64,000 bases of DNA. Source: Orientallactaga sibirica. Taxonomy: Eukaryota > Chordata > Mammalia > Rodentia > Dipodidae. Shown here piece after piece: positions 1 through 11,455 of the stretch. The stretch spans positions 186,001 through 250,000 of the forward strand of contig JAEOAD010001176.1 in NCBI GenBank assembly GCA_036365145.1, written 5' to 3'. The position numbers and the translations under genes are program-made. The notes under the pieces are model-generated. The model did no database searches. It had not been told where the DNA came from and saw nothing but the letters and a program-made list of their open reading frames with translations. Position 1 is the first letter of the stretch, and every line of letters starts with the position of its first letter.

Positions 1-49
1 ACAGGACCAAAGAAAACACTCTCCAAGGCACATCATAGGTAAATTTTTT
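1..49. other. Window edge, no feature recognised
   Basis: Short stretch before the first SINE; nothing recognised. Confidence 0.3.
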
Positions 50-236
50 AAATTTTAAATTTATTTATTTATTTATGAGAGAGAGAGAGAGAATGGGCAC
101 TCCAGGGCCTCCAGCAAATAAACTCCAGATGCATGCATCCCCTTGTGCATCTGGCTTATGTAGGTCCTGGAGACTCTAACTGTGATCCTTTGGCTTTGCA
201 GGCAAATGCCTTAACTGCTAAGCCATCTCTCCAGCC
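50..236 (-). repeat. tRNA-derived SINE (B2-superfamily type)
   Basis: Reverse complement of the common SINE: ATTT/GA-rich tail at left, then AGGGCCTCCAG, CATCTGGCTTA and the head complement AAGCCATCTCTCCAGCC at right. Confidence 0.9.
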
Positions 237-845
237 ACATTTTTATTTTTGAAAGCTTATGTCTGGCACTTGGAACCTTATCAAACAAACTTGGGGACAA
301 AAAGAGGCCAAGATAACACAAAATATGCTGTCTAATTTTGCCCTTTTTGGCAAAAGTCAAGATCCATATGCAACTGACTAAGCCTCCAGTCAGCATTCTC
401 CAGAGAAGTGGGGGAGAACTACTGGCAATCAGGCAATAAGCACAGTTGGCTCCATCCTGCTACCACTGGAAAGTGCTTCAAGCATCCCTGTTCTGCCTAA
501 GGCAGTCTTAGCCATTTAGTCTTCTGGAGGGGAATTCTCTCCACTTGAACTAGACCTGCAAAATTAAAAGAACATGAAGGAGAGCATAGCATGGGGTCAT
601 TTCATGTCCTTCCTGGCAGGTATATGCCTGTACCAGGAACAACAACTAAGATTGTAGAAAGGCAAAAGATCCCACTTACTCTCCCCGCCCCTAACATCCA
701 GACCAGTGGATTCTAACTCCTGACTGACCAAGCAAACTGAGAGAAGCCAAAGAGGAAACTAGTTTCACATATAATAAAGAAACAGAAAATGCAAGCAATA
801 AAAATAACCAACATTATGAAAATCCCAATGCAGGAATATAAGCAA
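237..845. other. No gene recognised; right half A-rich
   Basis: No coding or RNA signal. The A-rich right half may be the 5' portion of the L1/HAL1-like relic that follows, but I cannot align it. Confidence 0.3.
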
Positions 846-965
846 CACATACACAAGTAGGTGGCACAAGCATCTGGAGATTGATTCAGTGGCTGAGGCC
901 CTGGCATGCCAGTTCTCACTCACTTTCTCTCTCTCATTGTCTCTAAAAAATAAAAAAAAAATTAA
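846..965 (+). repeat. tRNA-derived SINE, 3' fragment
   Basis: Only the right part is present (CACAAG, CATCTGGAG, GGCCCTGGCATGCC, CT-rich tract, AAATAAAA tail). The pol III promoter half is missing. Confidence 0.75.
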
Positions 966-969
966 AAAT

Positions 970-1980
970 CAAGGCAACATAAGCCATCCAAAAATTATGT
1001 GGTGCTAGAATTCAAAAGAATGATCACAAGTATGGTCAAAGAAATTAATGTAATAAAAGCAAAAATCAAACTCCTTCAGGAGTTCTATTAGAACAGAAGA
1101 AAGCAGCTGAACAAAATAGAAGACACTAGTAATGAAATACAAATACTGAACAAACCCAATCTGAAATACTGTAAATGAAAAACAGCAAGCAAAATGGGTC
1201 AAGGAGAGGACTGACTATCTGCGTTTGAAGACAAGATGGAGGATTTGGAAGGAAGCTGTGCTCACCACTATACCAGCAATGCACACCAGGTGGAGGATTT
1301 GGAACATTGCAACAAGGAGGAAGATATGTATGAGAAGAAACCCCAAGACATTTGGTACTCTATGAAGACATCAAATCTAAGAATTCTTGGCATGGAAGGG
1401 GAAGAATGTCAATCTAAAGGCATATTATTTTCAACAGAATTATATAAGAAAATTTCCCAAAGTTAGGGAAAGATTTGAAAACACAGGAGGAATGCAAGAT
1501 CAGAAAAGAACTTCTTTCCATGGTATTATAATTACATTATTAAATGCAAAGTTCAAAGATGTGTTGAAAGTAGCAGGAAAGGAATACCTGGTCACCTACA
1601 AAATTAAGCCCATCAAATTTCTCAGCAGAATTCTCAACAGAAAGTTTAAGATCCAGAAGAGCTTGGGAGGATGTACTTCAAGGTTTGATAGACAACAACT
1701 TCCAACCTATACTACAATATCCAACACATCTGTCCATCATAATTGAAGGAGAAAGAATTTCCACGTTAAAAAATACTAAAAGAATGCATGACCACTAATC
1801 CAGCTCTACAGAAAATAACTGAAGGAATCCTTTGGACTAACGAAAAAGAAAAGCACAGGAAAGGGTAAAACATACTTGAATAATAGTTATTGTAAGTGAT
1901 GAATAGCAAAACACCATGTGCTACAAAATCAACAAGAATGTCAGAAATACATGCCTCAATAATAACTTTGAACATCAATA
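970..1980 (+). pseudogene. L1 ORF1 / HAL1-like relic
   Basis: Degenerate plus-strand LINE sequence. A short frame at 1236-1466 has VEDLEHCNKEED followed by TSNLRILGMEGEE, matching the coiled-coil to RRM transition of L1 ORF1. The frame from 1387 continues with RFENTGGMQDQKRTSFHGII and VTYKIKPIKF, resembling the ORF1 C-terminal domain. The following segment (FLSRIL, LGGCTSRF and the EEREFP-like relic) recalls HAL1, an ORF1-only L1 relative. The frames are broken, so no functional protein is expected. The L1 match is well supported; the HAL1 assignment is weaker. Confidence 0.6.
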
Positions 1981-2010
1981 GTATCAATTCCCCAGTAAAA
2001 AGACACAGTC

Positions 2011-2240
2011 TGTGCTAAAGAGATGGTTCAGTAGTTAAAGTGCTTGCTTGCAAAACTTAATGACCTTGGTTCAACTCCCAGTACCCACATAAAGCCAGAT
2101 GCAAAAAGTGGTGCATACATCTAGAATTTGTTTGTGGTGGCTAGAAGCCCTAGTGTGCACATTCTTCTCTCAGTATTTTTCTCAATCTTCCTCTCTGTCT
2201 CAAATAAATAAATAAATAAATAAATAAATATTTTTTAAAA
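2011..2240 (+). repeat. tRNA-derived SINE
   Basis: Head GCTAAAGAGATGGTTCAG, B-box-like GGTTCAACTCC, CACATAAAGCCAGATGC, CT-rich tract and an AAATAAATAAATA tail. Confidence 0.88.
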
Positions 2241-2320
2241 AGAACAAAAAGTACATGATAATATCAATAGATGTAGTAAAGGCATTTGATGAAAATCCAA
2301 CATCCCTTCATGATAAAAGT
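2241..2320 (+). repeat. L1 ORF2 fragment (RT motif A region)
   Basis: The translation around 2258-2310 reads IISIDVVKAFD, the L1 reverse-transcriptase palm block containing the first catalytic Asp. The fragment lies out of order with respect to the longer L1 downstream. Confidence 0.6.
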
Positions 2321-2502
2321 CCTAAAGGCTTCCTGATTGCATGGCTTCTGGGTCCCCAACTTCTGGATCACCTGCTCCAGAGGGTGCATGCATGGAATAG
2401 GTAAGCCAGCTCTCCCAGTTCCTTTCCCACCTCCTATTTCCCTGGTCCCAGTTCCCCTGCTGCTGGCTTGAAAAACAAGAAGAACCCAACCCTAAGAGCT
2501 CC
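2321..2502. other. GC-richer spacer, unassigned
   Basis: Less AT-rich than its L1 flanks; no repeat family or gene recognised. Confidence 0.3.
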
Positions 2503-3703
2503 AAACAGAGGAAACAATCAAAATTAGAGCAGAAATTAATGAATTGGAAACTAAGAAAGCAATTAATAAAATTGATAAAATGAAGAGTGATTCTTTGAAA
2601 AAATAAACAAAATTGATAAACTCTTGGCTAATTTGATCAAGTGAAAAAAAAAAGAAGTCACAAATTAACAAAATCCAAAAAGAAAAAGAGGTCAAAACAG
2701 ACATCAGTGAAATTGGAAGAATCATCAGGACATACTTCCAAAACCTCTACTCGACAAAATTGGATAATCTTGAAGAAATTGACGAATTCCTAGCCACATA
2801 CCACACACCAAAACTAAACTCAGAGCAGATTAATCTCATAAACAAACCTATCTCATCATCAATATTGACAAAAGTAATCAAAAACATCCCACAAAGAAAA
2901 GTCCAGGACTGGATGGCTTCTCAGCTGAATTCCATCAAACCTTCATTGAAGAACTGAAACCAATTTTTCTGAAACAGTTTGGCATAATTGGAGACAGGAA
3001 ATCCTCCTCAACTCCTTTATGAAGCTAACATCACCCTAATACCAAAACCACAAAGAGATTCAACAAGCAAACTATAGGCCTATATCCCTGATGAATTTAG
3101 ATGTAAAGATCCTGAAAATAAAACCTCACACACCAAAATCAACAACACATCAAAATCATTATCCAACCTGATCAAGTAGGCTTCATCCCAGGGATGCAGG
3201 GATTGTTCAACATATGGAAAACAGACAACATAATATGATACATAAATAAATTTAATCACAAGAACCACATGATCATCTCAATTCATGAGAGAAGGCCTTT
3301 GACACAATACCACTTCATGATCAAAACACTGTAGAGAATAGGCATGGAGGGTTTATATCGCAACACAATAAAGGCTATATATAAAGTATCTAAAGCCCAA
3401 ATAATACTTAATGGGGAAAGGCTCAAGGAGTTCCCACTGAGATCAGGAACAAGACAGGGGTGCCCACTCTCACCACTACTCTTCAACATAGTTCTAGAAG
3501 ACCTAGCCCAAGCAATAAGAGAGAAGAAAGAAATAAAGGAGATACAGATTGGAAAGGAAGAAGACAAGTTAGCCCTGTTTGCAGATGACATGATCCTATA
3601 TATAAGTGACAGAAAGTCTCCATCTCAAAACTTCTAAAGGTGATTAATTTCTTCAGTAAAGTGTCTGGTTATAAAAATCAGCACACAAAAATCAGTAGCC
3701 TCG

Positions 3704-3935
3704 GGGGCTGGAGAGATGGCTTAGTGGTTAAGCGCTTGCCTGTGAAGCCTAAGGACCCCGGTTTGAGGCTCGATTCCCCAGGACCCATGTAAGCCAGATG
3801 CACAAGGGGGCGCATGCATCTGGAGTTCGTTTAGCAGTGGCTGTAGGCCCTGGCATGACCATTCTCTCTCTCTCTCTCTCTCTCTGCCTATTTCTGTATC
3901 TCTCTCTCTCAAATAAATAAAAAATAAAATATTAA
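3704..3935 (+). repeat. tRNA-derived SINE inserted in L1
   Basis: Complete SINE with A-box TGGCTTAGTGG and a (CT)n tract. Flanked by direct repeats AAAAATCAGTAGCCT at about 3687-3701 and 3936-3950, so the insertion split the L1 ORF2. Confidence 0.95.
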
Positions 3936-4951
3936 AAAAATCAGTAGCCTTTCTATATGCAAAAGGACAAATACACAGAGAGAGAAATCAGTGATGCTGT
4001 CCCATTTTCAATAGCAACAAAAAATTAAATACCTTGGAATAACACTAACTAAGGATGGGAAAGACCTATATAATGAAACATAAAAACACTCAAGAAAGAA
4101 ATCAGGGATGATTTGAGAAAATGGAGAGTCCTCCCATGCTCCTGGATAGGTAGAATTAATATTGTGAAAATGACAATTCTACCAAAAGCAATATACAGAT
4201 TTAATGCAATACCAATAAAAATTCCAGCACTATTATTCACAGAGATACAAAAAATGATATCAAAATACATATGGAATGGCAACCAGCCTCAGATATTCAA
4301 ACAAAATAAACTCAGCAAAATAAACTCCTCTGGAGTTATCACCATATCCAATCTAAAGCTATATTACAAAGCCATAGTAACAAAACCAGCACAGTACTGG
4401 CATAAAACAGAAATATAGACCAATGGAACAGAAGTGAAGACATCCACTCATCTCTCCATATACAAAAATCAAATCCAAATGGATTAAAGACTCATTTTAA
4501 CATCTGAAACTCCTATTCTCCTGGAAGAAAAAATAGGAGGAACTCTCCATGATATAGGAATGGGGAAAGACTTCCTGAACAAAGAAGCTCAGGAAATTAA
4601 ATAATCTCTCAACCAATGGGAGCTCATAAACCTAAAAAGCTTTTCAACCATATCATAATCACAGTCCCTAGATTACCTAGAATGGGAGAAAATTTTACCT
4701 ATACCACTGATAGAGGCCTAATGTGTTGAATCTACAAAGAACTCAAAAAACAAAACAATAAAAAAAAATCAACCCATTCCAAATATGGGGCAAAGAACTG
4801 ACTAGGGAGTTCAAGGAGGAAGAAATACAAATGGGTAACACAAACTTAAGAAAATGTTCAACATCTCTAACCATTAAGGAAATGCAAATTAAAACAACCA
4901 CAAGATTCTACCTTACACCCGTGAGAATGGCAATCATTAAAAAATCAAATG

Positions 4952-5082
4952 GGAGGTGAGTGTGGTGGCGCACGCCTTTAATCCCAGCACTCGGGAGGCA
5001 GAGGTAGGAGGATCACTGAGAGTTCGAGGCCATCCTGAGACTACATAGTTAATTCCAGGTTAGCCTGGACCAGAGTGAAACC

Positions 5083-5120
<38 letters not shown>
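4952..5120 (+). repeat. B1 SINE inserted in L1
   Basis: 7SL-derived B1: GTGGTGGCGCACGCCTTTAA, CCCAGCACTCGGGAGGCAGA, and a long poly-A. Target duplication ATCAAATG (with preceding A run) at 4944-4951 and 5121-5128. Confidence 0.95.
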
Positions 5121-5124
<4 letters not shown>

Positions 5125-6930
5125 AATGACAACAAGTGTTGGAGAGAATGTGGGGAAAGAGGAATCCTCATTCACTATTAGTTGGAATATGGAGATTCCT
5201 GAAAAGGATGAATATAGAGCTACCAACAGACCCAGTTATTCCCTTACTGGGCATTTATCCTAAATGTTTCATGCTTCACTACACAGATATTTGCTCAACC
5301 ATGTTTATAGCTATTTAATTCATAATAGATAAGAACTGGAATCAACCCAGATTCCCATCATTGGATGAATGGATAACGAAGTTCTGATACATTTACACAA
5401 TGACATTCTACTCAGCAGTAAGAAAAAAATGATACAATGAAATCTGTAGAAAAATGGACAGACTTGGAACAGATCATACTCAGTGAACTCACACAATCAC
5501 AGATCATCTGCACTTCCTAACCTGGATCAGCTTGAATTGCTGGTGTACCAGATAGAAAACTTGAGGCCCAGATAATAGGGATGGAAAGGTTTTGGAGGAG
5601 GGGAAGGAGAATTTTGGGGAAACAAACACAAAACTAAACCCAAAATGAACTAATACCATAGAAACCTTTCTCCTTGCAGGTAGACCGAAAGATTTAATTC
5701 TCAACAGGAGTATAGGGTGAACACCTGAAAAGAAGGGCCCTGAAGAGGGTGGATGGAGCCCAAGCTTAAAAAATTTTGGCTGAGACTTGTAACTTGCAGT
5801 GCCAGAAAGAAATAGGTGCTACCCACATTGATCTGTTGATCAGAGAGACCTAGGAGGTCCCCAAAACAAGATAGGGTTCTGTCAAAGTATTTGGTTACCC
5901 ACCTAAAATAAAAAGTAAGACCCTATATCTGAAGATACCATATACTGCCGACACAGAACACGGAGAGACCTGGCCGGAACAGAGCCAGTCCCCAGATAGT
6001 CTGTCTAGTGCTGGAAAGTGCTACATGAGCTACTGAGGGAAAGTGGCCAACAATGGTGTGAACAAGCAGGGGTCTAAGCTACTCAGAAGGAACCAGCCTG
6101 ACAAGAACTACACACCAGTTCACTGGTGACACATAGCCTTGGTGGCTTTCTGATTGGTTAAGAGATCTTTTCAGCGGAAAGGAACCCATATCTAAAACTG
6201 GGAACCAGGTCTGAATCCTATAGAGAAAAAGATTATGCTCCCCAATGTTAAGCTCGCACTAGTCTTTGTTACATCCATCAAAATCTCCCTAAATTAATCA
6301 CACTTAACCAATATAACCTATGCTGACTTCACTCTCCACTGGAGAATCTGTTTTTCTCTTTCAGAAGGTAGTGATACCTGAGGAGATAAACCATCCCTCA
6401 CATCTCAGTCAAGGCCCAGGTAAAACCACAGAGGAATTGGGTAGATAAGCAAGAGTGTTGCTTCCATGGTGAGCCCAATAATGTGTGCCAGAGTGAAGGA
6501 GCCAGATGCTGAGGAAACTCAACACATACCAAACAGAAATGCAGAGGCTCTGAAGAGCTCATGATTGACGTAGAATGAAAACACATCTACCAAGGCTCAG
6601 GGAATTTTATGGAAGAGGAGGAGGAAAGATTATAAGAACCACAGGTTGGGATGTCATGCCCAGAGGCATTGCCTCCCCCCAACAACTGACTGCTGCTCCC
6701 ACAATACATAACCCACAATCCCATGGGGTATACCAGCAACTCCACTGAGGAGGGTCCCCTGTGGAATGGGGGAAGGAAGAGGGAAAAGGTGGCACCAACA
6801 CATGATATAGCCATACAAAATATTTTCCTATTTTTAATTTTAAATCTTTTCAAAGTATGTTTTTAATAAAAAATGGAAACTGTATATAACAATAGGTATA
6901 TAAAATAATAAAATATTTTATTAAAAAACA

Positions 6931-7421
6931 AGATCTTACAAGTTACTAAAGTGTCTGGCTTTTTCACATTGTATCAGGTTGTTTATTAAGTAAACATCAC
7001 ATGGAGCCATCCTTCTATAAAAGAGATATTGATAAAGTCTGTACATTATTAAAATGAATTAAGTGGTTCTTAAAAGACATCTCTCTCTTTTGCTGGGATG
7101 GATAGTAAGGTAGTTTTGAGAGCTAAAAGGGAATAGGGACAGCTAAATCCATAAAATAGGAACAACCCCAGATGCATGTAATGTGTGTAGGAGGCCACAC
7201 AGACATGGAGCCATCTGGACATCTGTCCTGCTTGGCTGGGTGAATGTAGCAGACTAAGCGTGAAGCACTGCTAACTTCTAAACATCCTTTTCACTGTGGT
7301 CTTCACACATGATGTCACACATGCAGGTGTTCATATGGCAATGTTCACAGTCACTATGGCTATTTGATAAAACAAACCTGGGGTTTTAGTGCTAAAGAAG
7401 GAATGCCCAGGTGCTGAAAGT
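6931..7421. other. Intergenic, nothing recognised
   Basis: AT-rich sequence with no ORF of note and no repeat I can name. Confidence 0.35.
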
Positions 7422-7582
7422 TTATTTTTATTTTTTTGGTTTTGCAAGGTACAGTCTCACTCTGGTCCAGGCTGACCTGGAATTAACTATGTAGTCTCAG
7501 GGTGGCCTCGAACTCTCGGCGATCCTCCTACCTCTGCCTCCCGAGTGCTGGGATTAAAGGCGTGCACCACCACGCCCAGCTT
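7422..7582 (-). repeat. B1 SINE
   Basis: Reverse-complement B1 with T-rich tail at left (TTTTTTTGGTTTTGCAAGG), GCCTCCCGAGTGCTGGGATT and CACCACGCCCAGC head at right. Confidence 0.93.
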
Positions 7583-7589
7583 AGCCCAG

Positions 7590-7665
7590 TAATTTTAATG
7601 TAGTATATGTATGCATATGTATATATGTGTGTATGTGTATATGTGTTTTAGTGTATAAGTGTATG
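7590..7665. repeat. (TATG/TG)n microsatellite-like tract
   Basis: Alternating TATG/TGTG tract directly after the head of the B1. Confidence 0.75.
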
Positions 7666-8999
7666 TATTTCTAGGGGAGTAGACTGTACAGTTTAGCATA
7701 AGCAAACTGGACCATTCTAGAATTAGAGCCAGGGTAGATTGAGTCTTACAATCACAAAGGCTTCATAGAAGACACAGGAATGCTTAAAAATTTGGGTGTT
7801 GACAAGAAGAAAGAAGGGGTTAGTTAATCTCAAGCTCATATATTCAAAAGTGAAAATATTAAAGAGATTCTGAGGTAAACAAGAAGGTGTAGCTAGTGCC
7901 TCAAAGGAAGGTGTCTGAGAACTGAAGGGCTCAAAGGCAGAGGAAGGCAGGAATGATTTCAGTTGGAACACCTGGCTGAGCTCCTGGTTTCCTCTAGGAA
8001 CACAGCATTCAAAAACATTACAAGCAGCTTTGATTTGGGAATTTAAAAGGAGGAAATCTCCCAGCTGAAATAAAGGTGAGAAATTCCTAGCACTGCAAAA
8101 ACACGACAAAACAAAGTAAACATCAAGTGTCATAGGAATAAGCCACTCTTCAGTAAGGGCATTGGTAGCACCCTCTAACATATGAACAAGTTTCTGCCTG
8201 CCCTCAAGACACTGTGAAGGTTGTTACTACATAGAACTTGTCATGAAAGCAGCACCTAAGTGGAGGAACCCAAGAGCTCCAAGAGGAAGTGAAAATCTAC
8301 TGACATACACAGGATGAACAAAAACAGAATGCTCAGAAGAGAGGGGATGCTTGGGCTGTGCTTTACATAAACTTATAATATTTCCAGAAAGTAGTGATGT
8401 TTCAAATCTATTCTGTAAAGAAATGAGATAGTTTATGTAGGAGGCTTCCTGCCCCATGTATGATGAGTATGTAGTGCCTAAAGTAATGTCCAGTGAGGAG
8501 TTATCACAAGATATCTTCTGAGTTTAGATTCACAGTCCATGGACTCGGGAAAATGCTTCCTGGAATTTTGGTGGGGAAAAAAAAAATCATCCTTCCTTCC
8601 TAGTTTGGATATCACTTAAACTTAACAAATTCTATGTTCATATTTTGGCTAGGGATAACTACCCAATTTTAGTGAGAGATATTTCTGATCACAGGTGCTG
8701 ATATAAAAACTATTGTTAACAATGACCAGGCCAAGAAATCAGAGGACCATACTTTCTTTAAGCTCTAACTCAGAGAAGAATTTGATTGTGGACTGTAATG
8801 CTTTTGGACTTTGCTGTGCTATGTTGAATAACAGGAAATGGACATAATTCAGGATGCAAGATTGATTGGGATTCATTGTTTTAGCTTTCCTTTATTTGAA
8901 CTTCCTAGTTTCTTTATAAGGAACCACATCTTCCATTTTTGGCCCATGTGCTTAGTGAGGGCTTACCGTACCTGTAGCTCTTGGAATGGACACCGTCCC
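7666..8999. other. Intergenic, no repeat recognised
   Basis: Contains only the unassigned minus-strand frame; no SINE or LINE signature seen. One of the longer repeat-poor stretches in the left half of the window. Confidence 0.35.
7723..8181 (-). other. Unassigned 152-codon open frame
   Basis: Minus-strand frame with ATG at 8181 and stop near 7723. The predicted product is Phe/Leu/Ser-rich, with hydrophobic C-terminal stretches, and matches no family I recognise. No splice context, promoter or downstream partner is evident. Its length is unusual for this AT-rich intergenic DNA, but chance or a decayed transposon is more likely than a gene. Confidence 0.15.
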
Positions 9000-9350
9000 A
9001 AGTCTGACCAGTAAGGACACTGTGTTAGGTCTTTTCTCTTTGCTGCGATCAAATACCTGGCAAGAAACAACTTCAGGGAAGAAGGAGTGATTTTGGCTCA
9101 CAGTTTGAGGGTGTGGTTCCTCATGCCAAGCAAGGGGTGGCTGCAGGAGGGTGCTTGCTCACATCTGGTTGGATTAGGAAGCAGAGAAAAAAGAATGCAG
9201 GAAAGTTCAGCTGGCTTTTCACTTTTCCAGCCCATGGAATGGTGCCACCTATCTTCAGGGTCATCTCCTCCCAGTCACCTCTGGGAAAGCCCTCACAGAT
9301 TTATTCTAAAGGTGTCAAGTGAGTAAAGTTGACAATCAAAATTAACTATC
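9000..9350 (-). repeat. MaLR-type LTR fragment
   Basis: Antisense ERVL-MaLR LTR: TTTGCTGCGATCAAATACCT, then AACAACTTCAGGGAAGAAGG, GGCTCACAG, CCCATGGAATGGTGCCACCT and GTTGACAATCAAAATTAAC. Family assigned from memory of rodent MaLR sequences. Non-coding. Confidence 0.6.
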
Positions 9351-9396
9351 CCTTGGTCTCCTGTACTGAGATGATTGGATCAAAAGTAGAAACCTA

Positions 9397-9622
9397 GGGG
9401 CTGGAGTGATGGCTTAGTGGTTAAGGCATTTGTCTGCAAAGCCAAAGGACCTCGGTTCAATTCCCCAGGACTCACATAAGCCAGATACACAAGGTGGCAC
9501 ATGCGTCTGGAGTTCATTTAGAGTGGCTGGATGCCCTGGCAGCCCATTCTCTCTCTCTGCCTCTTTCTCTCTAGCTCTCTCAAATAATCAATTAATAAAT
9601 AAAGTTTTTTTTTTTTTTTTTT
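9397..9622 (+). repeat. tRNA-derived SINE
   Basis: GGGGCTGGAGTGATGGCTTA head, A-box TGGCTTAGTGG, B-box-like GGTTCAATTCC, CT tract, AATAAATAAAG then a T-run that can act as a pol III terminator. Confidence 0.93.
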
Positions 9623-9811
9623 AAAAGAAGCTAATGCAAAAAAGTGGAAACCTGGCTTTTGGAAAATTATAGTATTCTCTGTGGAGCAGGATTTACTGGA
9701 AAAGAATTCTTATTTGTTGAAATGTTATCTGTAAGACTATTAACAACTCATTACTGATGAGAATATGTTTGTCATTATTTAAGAAGAACCTGCTTATAAA
9801 ACCAACATTTT

Positions 9812-10150
9812 ATTGTCCACCCAGAAGTTGATGGGTATTTAGGTTAGTTTAATTTCCCAGCTATTGTGAATAGAGCAGCAGTAAACATGGATGTTCAAGT
9901 ATCCCTGAAGTAGGCTGTAGAGTTCTGCGTGTACCAGGCCAGAAATGACATAGCTGGACCATACAGTAGTTATTTTTTAGTTTTTAGAAAAACCTCCACA
10001 CTGATTTCCATAGTACCTACATCAGTTTCCTCCCACCTCATTCAGTGATGAGACAAAGGGTGCAGTGAGATTGATGGGGGTAAGGGAGGGCAATGTGAGG
10101 TACACATGATCAAAATGTGTATATGTATGAAAATATCAAACATAAACAAG
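9812..10150. mobile_element. Small twin-primed L1 fragment (inferred)
   Basis: Left part (about 9812-10035) is antisense L1 ORF2 3' sequence (CCCAGCTATTGTGAATAGAG, ATTTCCATAGTACC). The right part (about 10040-10150) resembles a sense L1 3' end (ATGATCAAAATGTGTATATG, TATGAAAATATCAA). This order fits 5' inversion. No clear target duplication found. Confidence 0.5.
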
Positions 10151-10569
10151 ACCCAACATAGAAGAAAGTTAATATTAGTAATGGAGAGGCTGAGATTTTT
10201 TTTTGTTGTTGTTGATAAAAGCCATTCTCTTCTGTCATATCAGCACCTTAATCCTAGACTTAGATATTATGTTAGCAAATAAATTTTTGTTTTCATTTAA
10301 CCTGATGAGTTGGAATTCTATCACTAATGGAGTAGACAAAGCAGACATTTTCTTTTTGACTAGTGTAAAGTGTAGTGAGAGAATGAATAAATAAATGAAC
10401 AAATCCAGGGTGGCACTGATGACAAATGCCATCGTGAAAGCAAATAGATAACACTTTCTCGTCATTTCTATAAGAATTTTACATCAGAGCAATCATATAT
10501 TTTTCAGGTTACACATTTACAGTTTTCTGTATGCAGTTTATGTATTTAGAATAGAAAGTTGTGCCTGTA

Positions 10570-10786
10570 CTGGAGAGATGGCTCAACAGTTAAAGGTGCT
10601 TGCTTGCAAAGCCTGCTGGACTGGGTTGGCCTGGGTTTGAGTCCCCAGTACTCACATAAAGCCAGATACACAAAGTGATGCATGTGCCTGGAGCTTCTTG
10701 CAGTATCTAGAGGCCATGACACACCCACATTCTCTTTCTCTTGCTCCCCCTTCTCTCTTCCTTTCTTAAATAAGTAAACAAATACG
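10570..10786 (+). repeat. tRNA-derived SINE
   Basis: CTGGAGAGATGGCTCAACAG head, TTGAGTCCCCAGTACTCAC, CAAAGTGATGCATG and a CT-rich 3' part. Older copy by divergence. Confidence 0.88.
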
Positions 10787-11069
10787 TAGTTTAAGTCATC
10801 CCTGTCCAATTTGACAGTAGAGTTGAGTGGTATATATCAATTTAACTAAGGGGAAAAGAGGAGGAAGAGGGTGCTGCTTTCATGACTTCTGAGATTCAGA
10901 GATGCTTTGGATTTCACGTGGTTCATAGTACCTTGTCTAGTATAATTTATAGAAATCTATTAAACATTTAATAGTACTTCCACTTTGTGTATATGCAGTA
11001 AAAATAGCTTAAATATTTATATCTTTCAAACATAAATGTGAGAAAACAATAAACAGATAAACATTTATA

Positions 11070-11455
11070 GTGTGTCTGTATGGCTTCCATAAAAAGATAC
11101 CACAGGCTTTCTTAAACAATCAAAATTTATTTTCTTACAGATCTAGAGATTATCTGTCCCAGCTCAAAGTCTGACAGGGTTGGCTTCTGGTCAGGGGTCT
11201 CTTTTTGGCTTGCAGACAGCTGCCTTCTTGCTATGTTATCACATGGTGAAGGGAGAAAGGAAGGGTTGGGAGAGAGAGAGAGAGAGAGAGGGAGAAAGGA
11301 GAGACAACATATGCAACCTGCTTCTTATAAGGACACAATCTATGAGATCAGGGTCCATCCACCCTTACAACTTCATTTAACCGTCATGACTTTTTTATTC
11401 CTTATTGTAGGTTAGGGATTCAACACATCTGGGGGCCCACATATACCCAGCCTGA
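11070..11455 (-). repeat. MaLR-type (MST/MLT1-like) LTR
   Basis: Antisense LTR: TTCTTACAGATCTAGAGATT, GACAGGGTTGGCTTCTGGTC, TCACATGGTGAAGG, CTTATAAGGACAC, GGGGCCCACATATACCCAGC. Contains an embedded (GA)n at about 11272-11291. Confidence 0.55.

Larger units (their letters stand above)
2503..6930 (+). mobile_element. Decayed L1: ORF2 and 3'UTR
   Basis: Plus-strand L1 with 5' end missing. Many stops break ORF2. Best segments: 2760-2957 (linker before [15 protein letters not shown]), 3344-3637 ([20 protein letters not shown] then [10 protein letters not shown], the FADD catalytic box) and 4113-4418 ([17 protein letters not shown] through [13 protein letters not shown], thumb/C-terminal region). 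ORF2 decays out near 5500; 5530-6930 is the 3'UTR with a G-rich segment and a final AATAAAATATTTTATTAAAAA tail-like region. The 3'UTR end block near 6590-6800 is homologous to 46530-46740 and, inverted, to 38560-38740. It cannot retrotranspose. Interrupted by SINEs at 3704 and 4952. Confidence 0.9.

Noticed and set aside
3344..3637. Reverse-transcriptase frame with FADD box as a possible functional gene or retron
   Set aside because: It is a short surviving piece of a decayed mammalian L1 ORF2 with stops on both sides.
9401..9470. tRNA-like A and B boxes suggesting tRNA genes
   Set aside because: The boxes belong to SINE heads with CT tracts and AATAAA tails; no cloverleaf or tRNA 3' end is present.
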